Assembly: GCF_019097855.1 (NCBI RefSeq) | Contig: NZ_JAHRGL010000062.1 | Span: 124,001 to 188,000, forward strand | From: Geopseudomonas aromaticivorans | Lineage (GTDB): Bacteria > Pseudomonadota > Gammaproteobacteria > Pseudomonadales > Pseudomonadaceae | Reading direction: 5' to 3' | Length of the DNA: 64,000 bases | Part shown: positions 1 to 8,798 of the stretch, piece by piece | Numbering within the stretch: the stretch's first letter is position 1 | Layout of the letters: each line of letters opens with the position of its first letter | Program-made: the position numbers and the translations under genes | The notes under the pieces: model-generated | Told to the model about the DNA's origin: nothing | Seen by the model: only the letters and a program-made list of their open reading frames with translations | Database searches by the model: none

Positions 1-2018
1 CGGAAGACTCGGCGCTGATCTTCTGTCTGCTCAACTTCGGCCTGTCGGTCAACCTGCAGGAGGAAATCTCCAGCCTGGCGCTGGCACAGAAGGTCGGCGC
101 CGCGCAGCTGGCCTGGCTGCTGCCGACCTACCCGGACGAGCCGCTGCCGGTCGACGAGGCGGACAAGCTCAAGGGCCTCGCCCTGAGCGGCAAGATCCCG
201 GGGCTCGCCGCCCTGGATGGCGTCGCCGGGCAGTTGGCGGCGTTGAACATGCTCGGCGTTGCCGCCTCCAACAACTGGGCCATCGCCCCCCAGCGCAGCC
301 GCAGCGGCAAGAGCCTGCTGGCCAACGACCCGCACCTGCCGCTGAGCCAGCCTTCGCTGTGGAGCTTCGTGCACCTGCGCGCGCCCAAGTACCAGGCCGC
401 CGGCGTCTCGGTGGCCGGCATCCCCGCGGTGGTCGCTGGCTTCAACGGCAAGCTGGCCTGGGGCATGACCATGGTCATGGGCGACACCCAGGACCTGTTC
501 CTCGAACAGCTGCGCCAGCAGGGCGGGCGCCTCGAGTACCTCGCCGACGGCAAGTGGCAGCCGGCGCGCGCGCACCAGGAAACCTTCTTCGTCAAGGGGC
601 AGAGCCCGGTCCGCGAAACCTTCTACGAGACCCGCAACGGCCCGTTGCTGAACAGCGTGCTCGGCGAACGCAAGCACGCCATGCAACCCATCGCCCTGGC
701 CAGCGGCTACGGCCTCGCCTTGAAGACCAACCAGTTCGAGGCCGACCAGACCCTCGACGCCATCTTCGACCTGTCGCGCGCCCAGTCGGTGGAGGATGCC
801 CACGAGCCGGTGCGCAACATCCGCGCCCTCGGTCTGAACATGGTCTACGCCGACGCCCAGCACATCGCCTGGCAGGTCACCGGGCGCTACCCGAACCGCA
901 AGGGCGGTCGCGGCCTCGTGCCCTCGCCCGGCTGGGACAGCCAGTACGGCTGGGACGGCTACGCCGACACCATGCTGCATCCCTACGATCAGGACCCGAT
1001 GCAGGGCTGGCTGGGCACCGCCAACCAGCGCACCGTGCCGGCCGGCTACGGCGTGCAGCTGTCCAACTCGTGGTTCTATCCCGAGCGTGCCGAGCGCATC
1101 GCCGAACTGGCCGGCGCCAGCACCCGCCACGATGCCCGCAGCATGATCGCCATGCAGTACGACCAGCAGACGCCGTTCGCCGCCAAGCTCAAGGCCATGT
1201 TCGCCGATCCCCTCATGGCGCAGCCGCTGCAGCGGGTGATCGAGGCCCTGCCGGCCGGCGAGCGCGACCAGGCGCGCGAAGCCCTCAAGCGCCTGCAGGC
1301 CTTCGACGGCCAACTGGCGGCCGGTTCGGCGGACGCCGCGCTGTACGCGATGTTCCTGCAGGAAAGCGCGCGGCAGACCTTCCTCGACGAACTGGGGCCG
1401 GAGGACAGCGCCGCCTGGCAGGGCCTGGTGGAAATCGCCAAGCTCAGCTACTCGGCGCAGGCCGACCACCTGCTCGGCCGCGTCGACAGCCCGTTCTGGG
1501 ACGACGTGCGCACGGCGCAGAAGGAGGACAAGCCGGCGATCCTCGCCCGCAGCCTGGCCGCCAGCGTGGCCCAGCTGGAAAGCCGGCTGGGCAGCAATCG
1601 CAGTGCCTGGCAGTGGGGCAAGCTGCACAGCTACCAGTGGGACAGCGACAGCACCCGTCTGGCGCCGTACATGAGTGCCGGCCAGCGCGCCAGCCTGGCG
1701 ACCATCAAGGACTACCTGGATCGCGGCCCCTATCCGGCCGGTGGCGACCACAGCACCCTGAACGTCTCCGCCTGGCTGTGGGGCAAGGACTTCGACACCT
1801 GGCTGATTCCGTCCATGCGCATGGTGGTCGACTTCGGTCAGGACGAGCCACTGCAGGGGGTCAACAGCTCCGGCCAGTCCGGCAACCCGGCGAGCAAGCA
1901 CTACGCCGACGGCATCGACGCCTGGCTCAAGGGCCGCTACCAGAGCTTCCCGTTCCAGAGCCACAACCTCGACCGCAGCTATGGCAGCCAGCGCCTGCTG
2001 CTGACGCCGGGGCGCTAG
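1..2018 (+). CDS. quiP: QuiP-like penicillin/acyl-homoserine-lactone acylase, 3' part (5' end outside window)
   Basis: Frame 3 is open from the first bases to the stop at 2016-2018, so the gene starts left of the window. Residues read SNNWA at 267-281. In N-terminal-nucleophile penicillin acylases this Ser becomes the first residue of the beta subunit after autocatalytic cleavage, which leaves a beta chain of about 583 residues here. Conserved blocks follow: [25 protein letters not shown] and [11 protein letters not shown]. Family knowledge: these periplasmic Ntn hydrolases cut amide bonds in beta-lactams or in long-chain acyl-homoserine lactones. From memory the sequence resembles P. aeruginosa QuiP more than PvdQ. 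Signal peptide and alpha chain cannot be seen. The substrate is inferred. Confidence 0.8.
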   Translation, partial: EDSALIFCLLNFGLSVNLQEEISSLALAQKVGAAQLAWLLPTYPDEPLPVDEADKLKGLALSGKIPGLAALDGVAGQLAALNMLGVAASNNWAIAPQRSRSGKSLLANDPHLPLSQPSLWSFVHLRAPKYQAAGVSVAGIPAVVAGFNGKLAWGMTMVMGDTQDLFLEQLRQQGGRLEYLADGKWQPARAHQETFFVKGQSPVRETFYETRNGPLLNSVLGERKHAMQPIALASGYGLALKTNQFEADQTLDAIFDLSRAQSVEDAHEPVRNIRALGLNMVYADAQHIAWQVTGRYPNRKGGRGLVPSPGWDSQYGWDGYADTMLHPYDQDPMQGWLGTANQRTVPAGYGVQLSNSWFYPERAERIAELAGASTRHDARSMIAMQYDQQTPFAAKLKAMFADPLMAQPLQRVIEALPAGERDQAREALKRLQAFDGQLAAGSADAALYAMFLQESARQTFLDELGPEDSAAWQGLVEIAKLSYSAQADHLLGRVDSPFWDDVRTAQKEDKPAILARSLAASVAQLESRLGSNRSAWQWGKLHSYQWDSDSTRLAPYMSAGQRASLATIKDYLDRGPYPAGGDHSTLNVSAWLWGKDFDTWLIPSMRMVVDFGQDEPLQGVNSSGQSGNPASKHYADGIDAWLKGRYQSFPFQSHNLDRSYGSQRLLLTPGR

Positions 2019-2034
2019 GCGAGCACGGACATGT

Positions 2035-2087
2035 GGTGCGCACGGCGCACCCTACTGGCGGCTCGCGCAGGGTGCACCGTGCGCACC
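2035..2087. repeat. Dispersed hairpin repeat, inverted pair (copy 1)
   Basis: Two oppositely oriented units lie between the acylase stop and the next gene. Each is built on GGTGCGC-N3-GCGCACC (here one arm is GGTGCGCACGGCGCACC and the other is slightly degenerate). The same unit recurs at 7365-7426, 8606-8718 and 49922-49979. Confidence 0.75.
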
Positions 2088-2144
2088 TGGGCATTCACAA
2101 CAGGGGCTAGTCTGTAGGGGTATTCCCGCATCGGAGGCCACCGC

Positions 2145-3281
2145 ATGCCCACCGACCGCCAGGCCCACCTCGAACGCTACCGCCGCAACCTGCAGGGCGA
2201 GATCGACAGCGCCGCGCTGTACCGCGCCCTCGCCGAGTGCGAGAGCCGCCCGGAGCTGGCTGAGCTGTACCGCCGCCTGGCAGCCATCGAGGAGCGCCAC
2301 GCGGAGTTCTGGCGGGCGCAGTTCCGCCAGGCCGGCACCGGTGCGCCCGAGCTGCGCCCCAGCTGGCGCACCCGCCTGCTGATCCGCATCGCCCGCCTGC
2401 TCGGCCCGGACTGGGTGGTGGGGGCCGCCGCCTCGCTGGAGCAGATCGACCGCTGTCAGTACGACGACCAGCCGGAAACCTGCGATACCGGCATGCCCGG
2501 CCAGGAACGCTCGCACGCCCGCCTGCTCGCCGAGCTGGCGGGCGGGCGGCGCAACGCCTGGAACGGCCACCAATTCGCCAGCCTCGAAGGTCGCCACCGC
2601 GCCGGCGGCGGCAACGCCCTGCGCGCCGCCGTGCTCGGCGCCAACGACGGCCTGATCTCCAACTTCAGCCTGGTGATGGGCGTGGCCGGCGCAGCCTTCT
2701 CAGCCGATGCCCTGCTGCTCACCGGCCTGGCCGGTCTGCTCGCCGGCGCCTGCTCGATGGCGCTGGGCGAGTGGCTGTCGGTGCAGAACGCCCGCGAGCT
2801 GTACCAGCAGCAGATCGCCACCGAGCGCGACGAGCTGGAGATGGTCCCCGACGAGGAAGCCGAGGAACTGGTGCTGATCTACCGCGCCAAGGGCCTCGAC
2901 GAGCCCCGCGCGCGGGCCATGGCCCGCGACATCATGGCCGACAAGGACCACGCGCTGGACACGCTGGTGCGCGAGGAACTGGGCATCGACCCGGACGACC
3001 TCGGTGGCTCGGCCTGGCTGGCCGCCGTCACCTCCTTCGTGGTGTTCAGCCTCGGCGCGCTGCTGCCGGTGCTGCCGTTCCTGCTGCTCGACGGCCAGGC
3101 GGCGGTACTGGCCTGCGCGCTGTTCAGCGCCGGCGGGCTGTTCCTGATCGGTGCGCTGGTCACCCTGTTCACCGGCCGCGGCCTGCTCTACTCGGGGCTG
3201 CGCCAGGTCGCCTTCGGCCTCGGAGCCGCGGCGATCACCTACGGCTTGGGGCTCTGGCTGGGGGGGGCGGCGGCAGGCTGA
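2145..3281 (+). CDS. VIT1/CCC1-family membrane protein with N-terminal ferritin-like domain (MbfA-like)
   Basis: 378 residues. The N-terminal ~140 residues are helical and carry carboxylate/histidine iron-ligand patterns typical of rubrerythrin/ferritin-like domains (E in GEIDSAALYRALAE; EERHAEFW). Next comes a VIT1/CCC1 domain beginning ANDGLISNFSLVMGVAGA, with several hydrophobic segments and the cytoplasmic acidic stretch ERDELEMVPDEEAEEL. Family knowledge: CCC1/VIT1 proteins carry Fe2+/Mn2+ across membranes, and the ferritin-like fusion MbfA exports iron in rhizobia. Iron or manganese export is therefore the likely role. The gene stands alone. The ATG is preceded by GGAGG at about 2132. 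Confidence 0.8.
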   Translation: MPTDRQAHLERYRRNLQGEIDSAALYRALAECESRPELAELYRRLAAIEERHAEFWRAQFRQAGTGAPELRPSWRTRLLIRIARLLGPDWVVGAAASLEQIDRCQYDDQPETCDTGMPGQERSHARLLAELAGGRRNAWNGHQFASLEGRHRAGGGNALRAAVLGANDGLISNFSLVMGVAGAAFSADALLLTGLAGLLAGACSMALGEWLSVQNARELYQQQIATERDELEMVPDEEAEELVLIYRAKGLDEPRARAMARDIMADKDHALDTLVREELGIDPDDLGGSAWLAAVTSFVVFSLGALLPVLPFLLLDGQAAVLACALFSAGGLFLIGALVTLFTGRGLLYSGLRQVAFGLGAAAITYGLGLWLGGAAAG

Positions 3282-3413
3282 TCATTCAACGAACCGTGAA
3301 CCACTTGGCAATACCGCGGCGGATGCTTATCTTCTGGCCTGACCGCGCAGGGAAGTGCCAAGGAGCCCGCTTCCTGCCGGCGCCGCCGAATTGTGGATAA
3401 AGGATCTATCAAC

Positions 3414-3965
3414 ATGCTCGCTCTCCGCCTTGCCCTGCTCCTCGCCGTCAGCTGCGCCCTGCCTGCCCAGGCGCAGATCTACAAATGGGTCGACGCCAAT
3501 GGCCAGACCCATTTCGGCACCCAGCCGCCCAGCTCCGAGCCCGCCCCCCAAGCCCTGAAGCTGCACCAGACCAACCAGAGCGACAGCAAGCTGCCACCGC
3601 TGCAGAACCAGACCAGCGACAGCGCAAGCACAGCTCCCCCTGACGAAGAGGAGGCGACTCGCCAGGAAGGCAAGATGTGCCGGCAGGCCGTGCAATGGAC
3701 CCATGAGGAGGACATACCCAACCTCATCGCCAGCGGCAAGGAACGCCTCAAGGCCGGGCAGATCGACCGTCAGCAGCATGAGCAGGCTCTGAAGGACCTC
3801 GAAGGGGTCAAGACCCTCATCACCCTGCCCAAGTGCCTGGTCAGCAAGGGCGAGGATCGCAAAAAGTTCGAATGCCTGGCGAAAGGCCTGGGCCTCGCCG
3901 TGTGCAGCGGCGCCGCAGGCGAGGCCATCGATGCCGGCATGCAGAATGCACAAAGCAAGCGCTGA
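3414..3965 (+). CDS. DUF4124-domain exported protein
   Basis: 183 residues from the ATG at 3414, chosen because AAGGA lies 9 nt upstream and the N-terminus (MLALRLALLLAVSCALPAQAQ) is then a clean signal peptide. An upstream in-frame GTG at 3393 would spoil it. Directly after the cleavage site comes the DUF4124 signature IYKWVDANGQTHFGTQPP. The rest is a polar linker and a helical C-terminal part with four cysteines (C87, C144, C159 and C168 approximately). DUF4124 proteins are common in Pseudomonas envelopes and have no agreed function. No operon partner is evident. Confidence 0.8.
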   Translation: MLALRLALLLAVSCALPAQAQIYKWVDANGQTHFGTQPPSSEPAPQALKLHQTNQSDSKLPPLQNQTSDSASTAPPDEEEATRQEGKMCRQAVQWTHEEDIPNLIASGKERLKAGQIDRQQHEQALKDLEGVKTLITLPKCLVSKGEDRKKFECLAKGLGLAVCSGAAGEAIDAGMQNAQSKR

Positions 3966-4049
3966 TCTCGCCCCGGCAGCCCTCTCGAAGCGCAAAATTG
4001 GCTAGGCTTTCCCTGACGCGCCCACGCCCCCGGCGCGTCGGGAGGCCCG

Positions 4050-5375
4050 ATGAAAGACCACTCCGCCCCGCCCAGCGACCAGCAACGCCTCGCCCTACTG
4101 CGCCGCTGGGCGAAGCCGCTGCCGGCGCCGGACAGCGCAGAATTCGCCGCGCTGTTCGACCGCTACGCCGATGCCCGCGTGGTCCTGATCGGCGAGGCCA
4201 GCCACGGCACCGCCGAGTTCTACCAGACGCGGGCGGCGATCACCCGCCACCTCATCGCCAGGCACGGTTTCACCATCGTCGCCGTCGAGGCCGACTGGCC
4301 GGACGCGGCGCAGATCGACCGTCAGGTGCGCCAGCAGCAACCGCCGAGCTGGCAGCAACAGGCTTTCCAGCGCTTCCCCAGCTGGATGTGGCGCAACCGC
4401 GAGGTCGCCGGCTTCTGCGCCTGGCTGAGCGACTACAACGCGAGCCTGCCCGCCGAGCGGCGCGTGGAGTTCCGCGGTCTCGACGTCTACAGCCTGGGCG
4501 CCTCGATCAGCGCGGTACTGGACTATCTGGAGCGGACCGATGCGCAGGCCGCTCAGGCCGCACGGCAACGCTATGGCTGCCTGCTGCCCTGGCAGGACGC
4601 GCCCGCGCTGTACGGCCGCAACGTCCTGCATGGCCAGCAGTCCTGCGAGGATGCCGTGGTCGAGCAATTGCGCACCCTGCTCGAGCAGCGTCTGGAACGC
4701 CTGGGCCGCGACGGCGAAGCCTTCTTCGACGCCACCCGCAATGCCCACGTGGTGCAGGCCGCCGAGCAGTACTACCGGATCATGTACCACGGCTCGACGC
4801 CCTCGTGGAACCTGCGCGACCAGCACATGTTCGACACCCTGCACAGCCTGCTGGAACATCGCGGCCCGCAGGCCAGGGCGGTGGTCTGGGCGCACAACTC
4901 GCACATCGGCAATGCCAGCGCCACCGAGATGGGCTGGGCCGGCCAGTTCAACATCGGTGAGCTGTGCCGCAATGCCTGGGGCCGTGAGGCGGTGCTGATC
5001 GGCATGGGCACCGACCGCGGCGAGGTGGCGGCGGCCGACAACTGGGACGAGCCGATGCGCATCAAGCAGGTGCGCCCCTCGCGCCACGACAGCTGGGAGC
5101 AGGTGTTCCTGCAGACCGGCCTGCCCGCTTCCCTCACCGACTGGCGCGATGACGACCGTGAGGATTTGCGCGCGGCCCTGCGCGAGCCGCTGCTGGAACG
5201 CGCCATCGGCGTGATCTACCGACCGGAGAGCGAGCGCCAGAGCCACTACTTCGAGGCCGTGCTGGCCGAGCAGTTCGACGCCTGGATCTGGCTGGCAGAA
5301 ACCCATGCCGTCACGCCCCTGGACTCATCTCAGCCGTGCGCCGGCGAGGAAGACACCTATCCTTTTGGAGAGTAG
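4050..5375 (+). CDS. Erythromycin-esterase-family hydrolase (function unknown)
   Basis: 441 residues. The signature motifs of the erythromycin esterase / succinoglycan-biosynthesis family are present: LIGEASHGTAEFYQTRAAITRHL near residue 45, VAVEADWPDA near 75 and AVVWAHNSHIGNASATEMGW near 275. These supply the Glu/His residues of the family active site. Most environmental members are chromosomal housekeeping or stress proteins whose substrate is not known, and only the EreA/EreB-type subset inactivates macrolides. Nothing nearby (integron, transposon, other resistance gene) suggests resistance. It is a single gene, with GGGAGG upstream of the ATG. Confidence 0.8.
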   Translation: MKDHSAPPSDQQRLALLRRWAKPLPAPDSAEFAALFDRYADARVVLIGEASHGTAEFYQTRAAITRHLIARHGFTIVAVEADWPDAAQIDRQVRQQQPPSWQQQAFQRFPSWMWRNREVAGFCAWLSDYNASLPAERRVEFRGLDVYSLGASISAVLDYLERTDAQAAQAARQRYGCLLPWQDAPALYGRNVLHGQQSCEDAVVEQLRTLLEQRLERLGRDGEAFFDATRNAHVVQAAEQYYRIMYHGSTPSWNLRDQHMFDTLHSLLEHRGPQARAVVWAHNSHIGNASATEMGWAGQFNIGELCRNAWGREAVLIGMGTDRGEVAAADNWDEPMRIKQVRPSRHDSWEQVFLQTGLPASLTDWRDDDREDLRAALREPLLERAIGVIYRPESERQSHYFEAVLAEQFDAWIWLAETHAVTPLDSSQPCAGEEDTYPFGE

Positions 5376-5482
5376 GAGAGCCGCACGGCAGCGCTTTCCC
5401 CCATCCGGCATGCCGAGCGCTGAGGACGATTCAGCGCCATCCGCGCATGACGCTAGCGGCAACCAAGAGAAAAGGTACGCCC

Positions 5483-6574
5483 ATGTCGCCATCCCCTGTC
5501 CCACCTTGGTCCGGCCCCCTGCTCGATGTGCTGATGCGCGGCGCCCTGATCGTCGTCCTGACCCTGTTCTGCTACCGGGTCTTCCGGCCCTTCATCGATC
5601 TGCTGCTCTGGTCGCTGATTCTCGCCGTCACCCTCTACCCGCTGCATGGCTGGCTGCTTGCCCGTCTGGGCAACCGTAATGGCCAGGCGGCCACGCTCAT
5701 CGTGCTGGTCTGCGTCGCGGCCCTGCTGATACCGGCCTACCTGCTGGGCGCCTCGCTGACCGAGTCGGTGCAAAACACCGTCGCGACCATCAAGAGCGGC
5801 GCCTTTGCCATACCGCCCCCCGCCGACTCGGTCGCCAACTGGCCGCTGATCGGCGAGCGCCTCCACGCCGTTTGGCAGCAGGCAGCTGTGAACCTGTCCG
5901 GAGCCCTGCAACAACTGGCGCCCAAGGTCAGGGAGCATGCACTCGGCATACTCGGCACGCTGGCCGGGATGGGGGCTGCCATGCTGATCTTCATCGGCGC
6001 CCTGATCACTGCCGGGATCATCATGGCCTTCGGCGTGGAGGGGCATCGGAGCGCCAGGCGCATCGCCGCCCGGATCGTCGGCACCCAGCAGGGCGAACGG
6101 GTCGTCGTCCTGTGCACCGCCACCATCCGCGCCGTGGCCCTGGGGGTGATCGGCATCGCCTTCATCCAGATGCTGCTGGTCGGCATCCCCTTCGTGATCA
6201 TGGGCATTCCGGGGGCCGGCCTGCTGGCCCTGGCAATCCTGCTGCTGGGCATCATGCAGGTGCCGGTGACCATCATCACCGTGCCGGTCATCGCCTTCGT
6301 CATCGTCACCCAGGGCGCCAGCGTGGAGACAATCACCTTCGCCGTCTGGACCCTGATCGCCGGCCTGTCGGACAACGTGCTCAAGCCGCTGCTGCTCGGC
6401 CGCGGCCTGGAAGTGCCGATGCCGGTGGTGCTGATCGGTGCCATCGGCGGCATGGTGGACAGTGGCGTCATCGGCCTGTTCATCGGCCCGGTCGTCCTCG
6501 CCGTGGCCTACCGGCTGTTCTGGGAATGGGTGGGCAACGGCGCGGTCGTCAGCGAACGCAGCGCAGGGGACTGA
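5483..6574 (+). CDS. AI-2E-family (PF01594-type) membrane transporter
   Basis: 363 residues from ATG 5483, which has AAAGG 8-9 nt upstream. An in-frame ATG at 5446 is possible but lacks a ribosome site. The protein has about seven to eight hydrophobic segments and typical family blocks: N-terminal FRPFIDLLLWSLILAVTLYP, and C-terminal LIAGLSDNVLKPLLLGRGLEVPMPVVLIGAIGGM followed by GLFIGPVVLAVAYRLFWEW. Members range from autoinducer-2 exporters to Na+/H+ antiporters, so the family name does not define the cargo. It sits 107 bp after the esterase-family gene in the same direction and may be co-transcribed. A hairpin follows it. Confidence 0.85.
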   Translation: MSPSPVPPWSGPLLDVLMRGALIVVLTLFCYRVFRPFIDLLLWSLILAVTLYPLHGWLLARLGNRNGQAATLIVLVCVAALLIPAYLLGASLTESVQNTVATIKSGAFAIPPPADSVANWPLIGERLHAVWQQAAVNLSGALQQLAPKVREHALGILGTLAGMGAAMLIFIGALITAGIIMAFGVEGHRSARRIAARIVGTQQGERVVVLCTATIRAVALGVIGIAFIQMLLVGIPFVIMGIPGAGLLALAILLLGIMQVPVTIITVPVIAFVIVTQGASVETITFAVWTLIAGLSDNVLKPLLLGRGLEVPMPVVLIGAIGGMVDSGVIGLFIGPVVLAVAYRLFWEWVGNGAVVSERSAGD

Positions 6575-6636
6575 TCTTTCCAGACGGCAGGGGACATGCG
6601 GCCAGAGCATCGCAACCCGCGGCCGCCGAAACGAAA

Positions 6637-6663
6637 AAAGCCGGGCAACCAAGGCCCGGCTTT
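6637..6663 (-). terminator. Intrinsic terminator of dcd, possibly bidirectional
   Basis: A 10-bp stem AAAGCCGGGC/GCCCGGCTTT encloses a 7-nt loop. On the minus strand it is followed by a run of six T (plus-strand A run at 6634-6639), so it best terminates dcd. It may also stop transcription from the permease gene. Confidence 0.75.
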
Positions 6664-6682
6664 CATGCGCTGGTACGCCCGA

Positions 6683-7249
6683 TCAGGCCTTGGGCAAGGT
6701 CACGCCGACCTGACCCTGGTACTTGCCGCCGCGGTCCTTGTAGGACACTTCGCAGGCTTCGTCGGACTGCAGGAACAGCATCTGCGCCACGCCCTCGTTG
6801 GCGTAAATCTTCGCCGGCAGGGTGGTGGTGTTGGAGAACTCCAGGGTCACGTGGCCCTCCCACTCCGGTTCCAGCGGGGTGACGTTGACGATGATGCCGC
6901 AGCGCGCGTAGGTGCTCTTGCCCAGGCAGATCGTCAGCACGTCGCGCGGGATGCGGAAGTACTCGACGGTGCGCGCCAGGGCGAAGGAGTTCGGCGGGAT
7001 GATGCACACCGGGCCCTTGACGTCGACGAAGCTCTTCTCGTCGAAGTTCTTCGGATCGACGGTGGCCGAGTGGATGTTGGTGAACACCTTGAACTCGTCG
7101 GCGCAGCGCACGTCGTAGCCGTAGCTCGACACCCCGTAGGAGATCACCCGTTCGGACTCGGCACCGCGCACCTGGCGCTCGACAAAGGGCTCGATCATGC
7201 CGTGCTCGAGGGCCATGCGGCGAATCCACTTGTCCGATTTGATGCTCAT
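6683..7249 (-). CDS. dcd: dCTP deaminase
   Basis: 188 residues from the ATG at 7249-7247, the family's usual length. It converts dCTP to dUTP plus ammonia, feeding dUTPase and so dTMP synthesis. Visible motifs: [13 protein letters not shown] at the N-terminus, [13 protein letters not shown] around residue 45, nucleotide-binding GKSTYARCG at 110-118 with S112/R116, and [16 protein letters not shown] with catalytic Glu138. In-frame codons continue upstream without a usable start or ribosome site; AGGAC lies just ahead of the chosen ATG. It is transcribed away from apbC, separated by an inverted-repeat pair. Confidence 0.96.
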   Translation of the reverse strand: MSIKSDKWIRRMALEHGMIEPFVERQVRGAESERVISYGVSSYGYDVRCADEFKVFTNIHSATVDPKNFDEKSFVDVKGPVCIIPPNSFALARTVEYFRIPRDVLTICLGKSTYARCGIIVNVTPLEPEWEGHVTLEFSNTTTLPAKIYANEGVAQMLFLQSDEACEVSYKDRGGKYQGQVGVTLPKA

Positions 7250-7364
7250 GCGACTGTCCTGCCTAGGAGGTGAAACGGGGGAAGATGGGGCGAAACGGGC
7301 GCCCATCTTACCGGCACGCCGATCCCCGGCAAAGGCCCGGCCGGCGCGTGGGCGTGAGACCCGC

Positions 7365-7426
7365 GTAGGGTGCGCCGTGCGCACCATGGGTACGGCGGCT
7401 TTCCCGGTGCGCACGGCGCACCCTAC
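7365..7426. repeat. Dispersed hairpin repeat, perfect inverted pair (copy 2)
   Basis: Two 21-bp units at 7365-7385 and 7406-7426 are exact reverse complements of each other, separated by 20 nt. Each is itself a small hairpin (GGTGCGC-N3-GCGCACC) with GTAGG on its outer edge. They lie between apbC and dcd. Confidence 0.85.
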
Positions 7427-7463
7427 GGCAAGCGGAAACGACTGGGGCCGAGCCGCAGGCCCC

Positions 7464-8558
7464 TCAATCCTCGCTGATGCTGATGCTCGGCATCGCCGTG
7501 GCGCTGGCGGCCTGGCGCACCAGCCGCGCGCCGACCTTGCGCGCCAGCTGCTGGTAGAGCATGGCCAGCGGGCCGTCCGGCTCGGCGACCACGGTCGGTT
7601 TGCCGCCGTCGGCCTGCTCGCGGATGGCCATCGCCAGCGGCAAGGAGGCCAGCACGTCGACGCCGTACTGCTCGGCCAGCTTGGCGCCGCCGCCCTCGCC
7701 GAACAGGTGCTCGGCATGCCCGCAGTTGGAGCAGATGTGCACGGCCATGTTCTCCACCACGCCGAGTACCGGGATGTTGACCTTGGTGAACATCTCCACG
7801 CCCTTGCGGGCATCCAGCAGGGCCAGGTCCTGCGGGGTGGTGACGATCAGCGCGCCGGCCACCGGCACCTTCTGTGCCAGGGTCAGCTGGATGTCGCCGG
7901 TGCCCGGCGGCATGTCCACGACCAGATAGTCGAGGTTGTCCCAGGCGCTCTGGGTGATCAGCTGCAGCAGCGCGCCCGAGGCCATCGGCCCGCGCCAAAC
8001 CATCGGCGTGCGCTCGTCGGCGAGGAAGGCCATCGACATCACCTGCACGCCATGGGCCTGCAGCGGCACGAACCACTGCTGGTCCTTGATCTGCGGACGG
8101 GTGCCGTCCGGGATGCCGAGCATCAGGCCCTGGCTGGGGCCGTAGACGTCGGCGTCGAGGATGCCCACCCGTGCGCCCTCGCGGGCCAGCGCCAGCGCCA
8201 GGTTGGCGGCGGTGGTCGACTTGCCGACGCCGCCCTTGCCGGAGGCCACCGCAATGACGTTCTTCACCCCGGCCAGGGCCGGGGTCTGCGCCGGCACCGG
8301 ATGAACCGGGATCACGCAATCCACCTGCACCGAGGCCTCGGTCACACCAGCGAGATTCTCCAGGCCGGACTTGAGCAGCGCGGCCCAGCCGGCCTTGAAC
8401 AGCCCGGCGGCGTAGCCCAGCTCCAAGCGCACGCGCACGCGACCGCCGTCGATGCTAACGTCACGCAGACAGCCGGCGCTGACCGGGTCCTGATCGAGAT
8501 GCGGATCGGTGTACTGACGCAGGACCGCCTCGACGGCGGCGCGGGTGACGACACTCAT
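7464..8558 (-). CDS. apbC: Mrp/NBP35-type Fe-S cluster carrier ATPase ApbC
   Basis: 364 residues. The N-terminal ~85 residues are a DUF59/MIP18-like domain. A P-loop NTPase domain of the deviant Walker A type follows, with GKGGVGKS at 107-114, DADVYGPSQ near 135 and [10 protein letters not shown] near 213. C276-S-N-C279 is the CxxC pair that holds the transferable [4Fe-4S] cluster at the dimer interface. Family knowledge: ApbC/Mrp binds and hands Fe-S clusters to apo-proteins in the cytoplasm. Divergent from metG. The neighbouring Rnf and Nth proteins are Fe-S proteins, but a specific link is not shown. Confidence 0.95.
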   Translation of the reverse strand: MSVVTRAAVEAVLRQYTDPHLDQDPVSAGCLRDVSIDGGRVRVRLELGYAAGLFKAGWAALLKSGLENLAGVTEASVQVDCVIPVHPVPAQTPALAGVKNVIAVASGKGGVGKSTTAANLALALAREGARVGILDADVYGPSQGLMLGIPDGTRPQIKDQQWFVPLQAHGVQVMSMAFLADERTPMVWRGPMASGALLQLITQSAWDNLDYLVVDMPPGTGDIQLTLAQKVPVAGALIVTTPQDLALLDARKGVEMFTKVNIPVLGVVENMAVHICSNCGHAEHLFGEGGGAKLAEQYGVDVLASLPLAMAIREQADGGKPTVVAEPDGPLAMLYQQLARKVGARLVRQAASATAMPSISISED

Positions 8559-8605
8559 GGATGACTCCCGGAAAAGGTTGAGCGAAACAGGCGGCTATCC
8601 TACCC

Positions 8606-8718
8606 GTAGGGTGCGCCATGCGCACCAATCGGTCGTTCGCCAGTCGATGGTGCGCATGGCGCACCCTACGCGTCCCTCGCTGCATGGCCCCGGTGATGGT
8701 GCGCGCGGCGCACCCTGC
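8606..8718. repeat. Dispersed hairpin repeat, inverted pair plus a third unit (copy 3)
   Basis: Units at 8606-8626 and 8649-8669 form a perfect 21-bp inverted pair with a 22-nt spacer. A third unit with core GGTGCGCGCGGCGCACC lies at 8698-8718. The cluster occupies the apbC/metG divergent intergenic region, where it must coexist with both promoters. Confidence 0.85.
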
Positions 8719-8798
8719 CGCCGCCCCACGGATGAAAAAAACCGCCCGGAGCTATATAGTTGCCGACTTCCTTCGTTTTGCCAGTGCAGCCGATCATC

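Noticed and set aside
4050-5375. Macrolide-resistance gene
   Set aside because: Only family membership supports it. No mobile context, and environmental members mostly have unknown substrates.
7365-8718. CRISPR-like array
   Set aside because: Few units in alternating orientation, no regular spacers and no cas genes. They are dispersed hairpin repeats.
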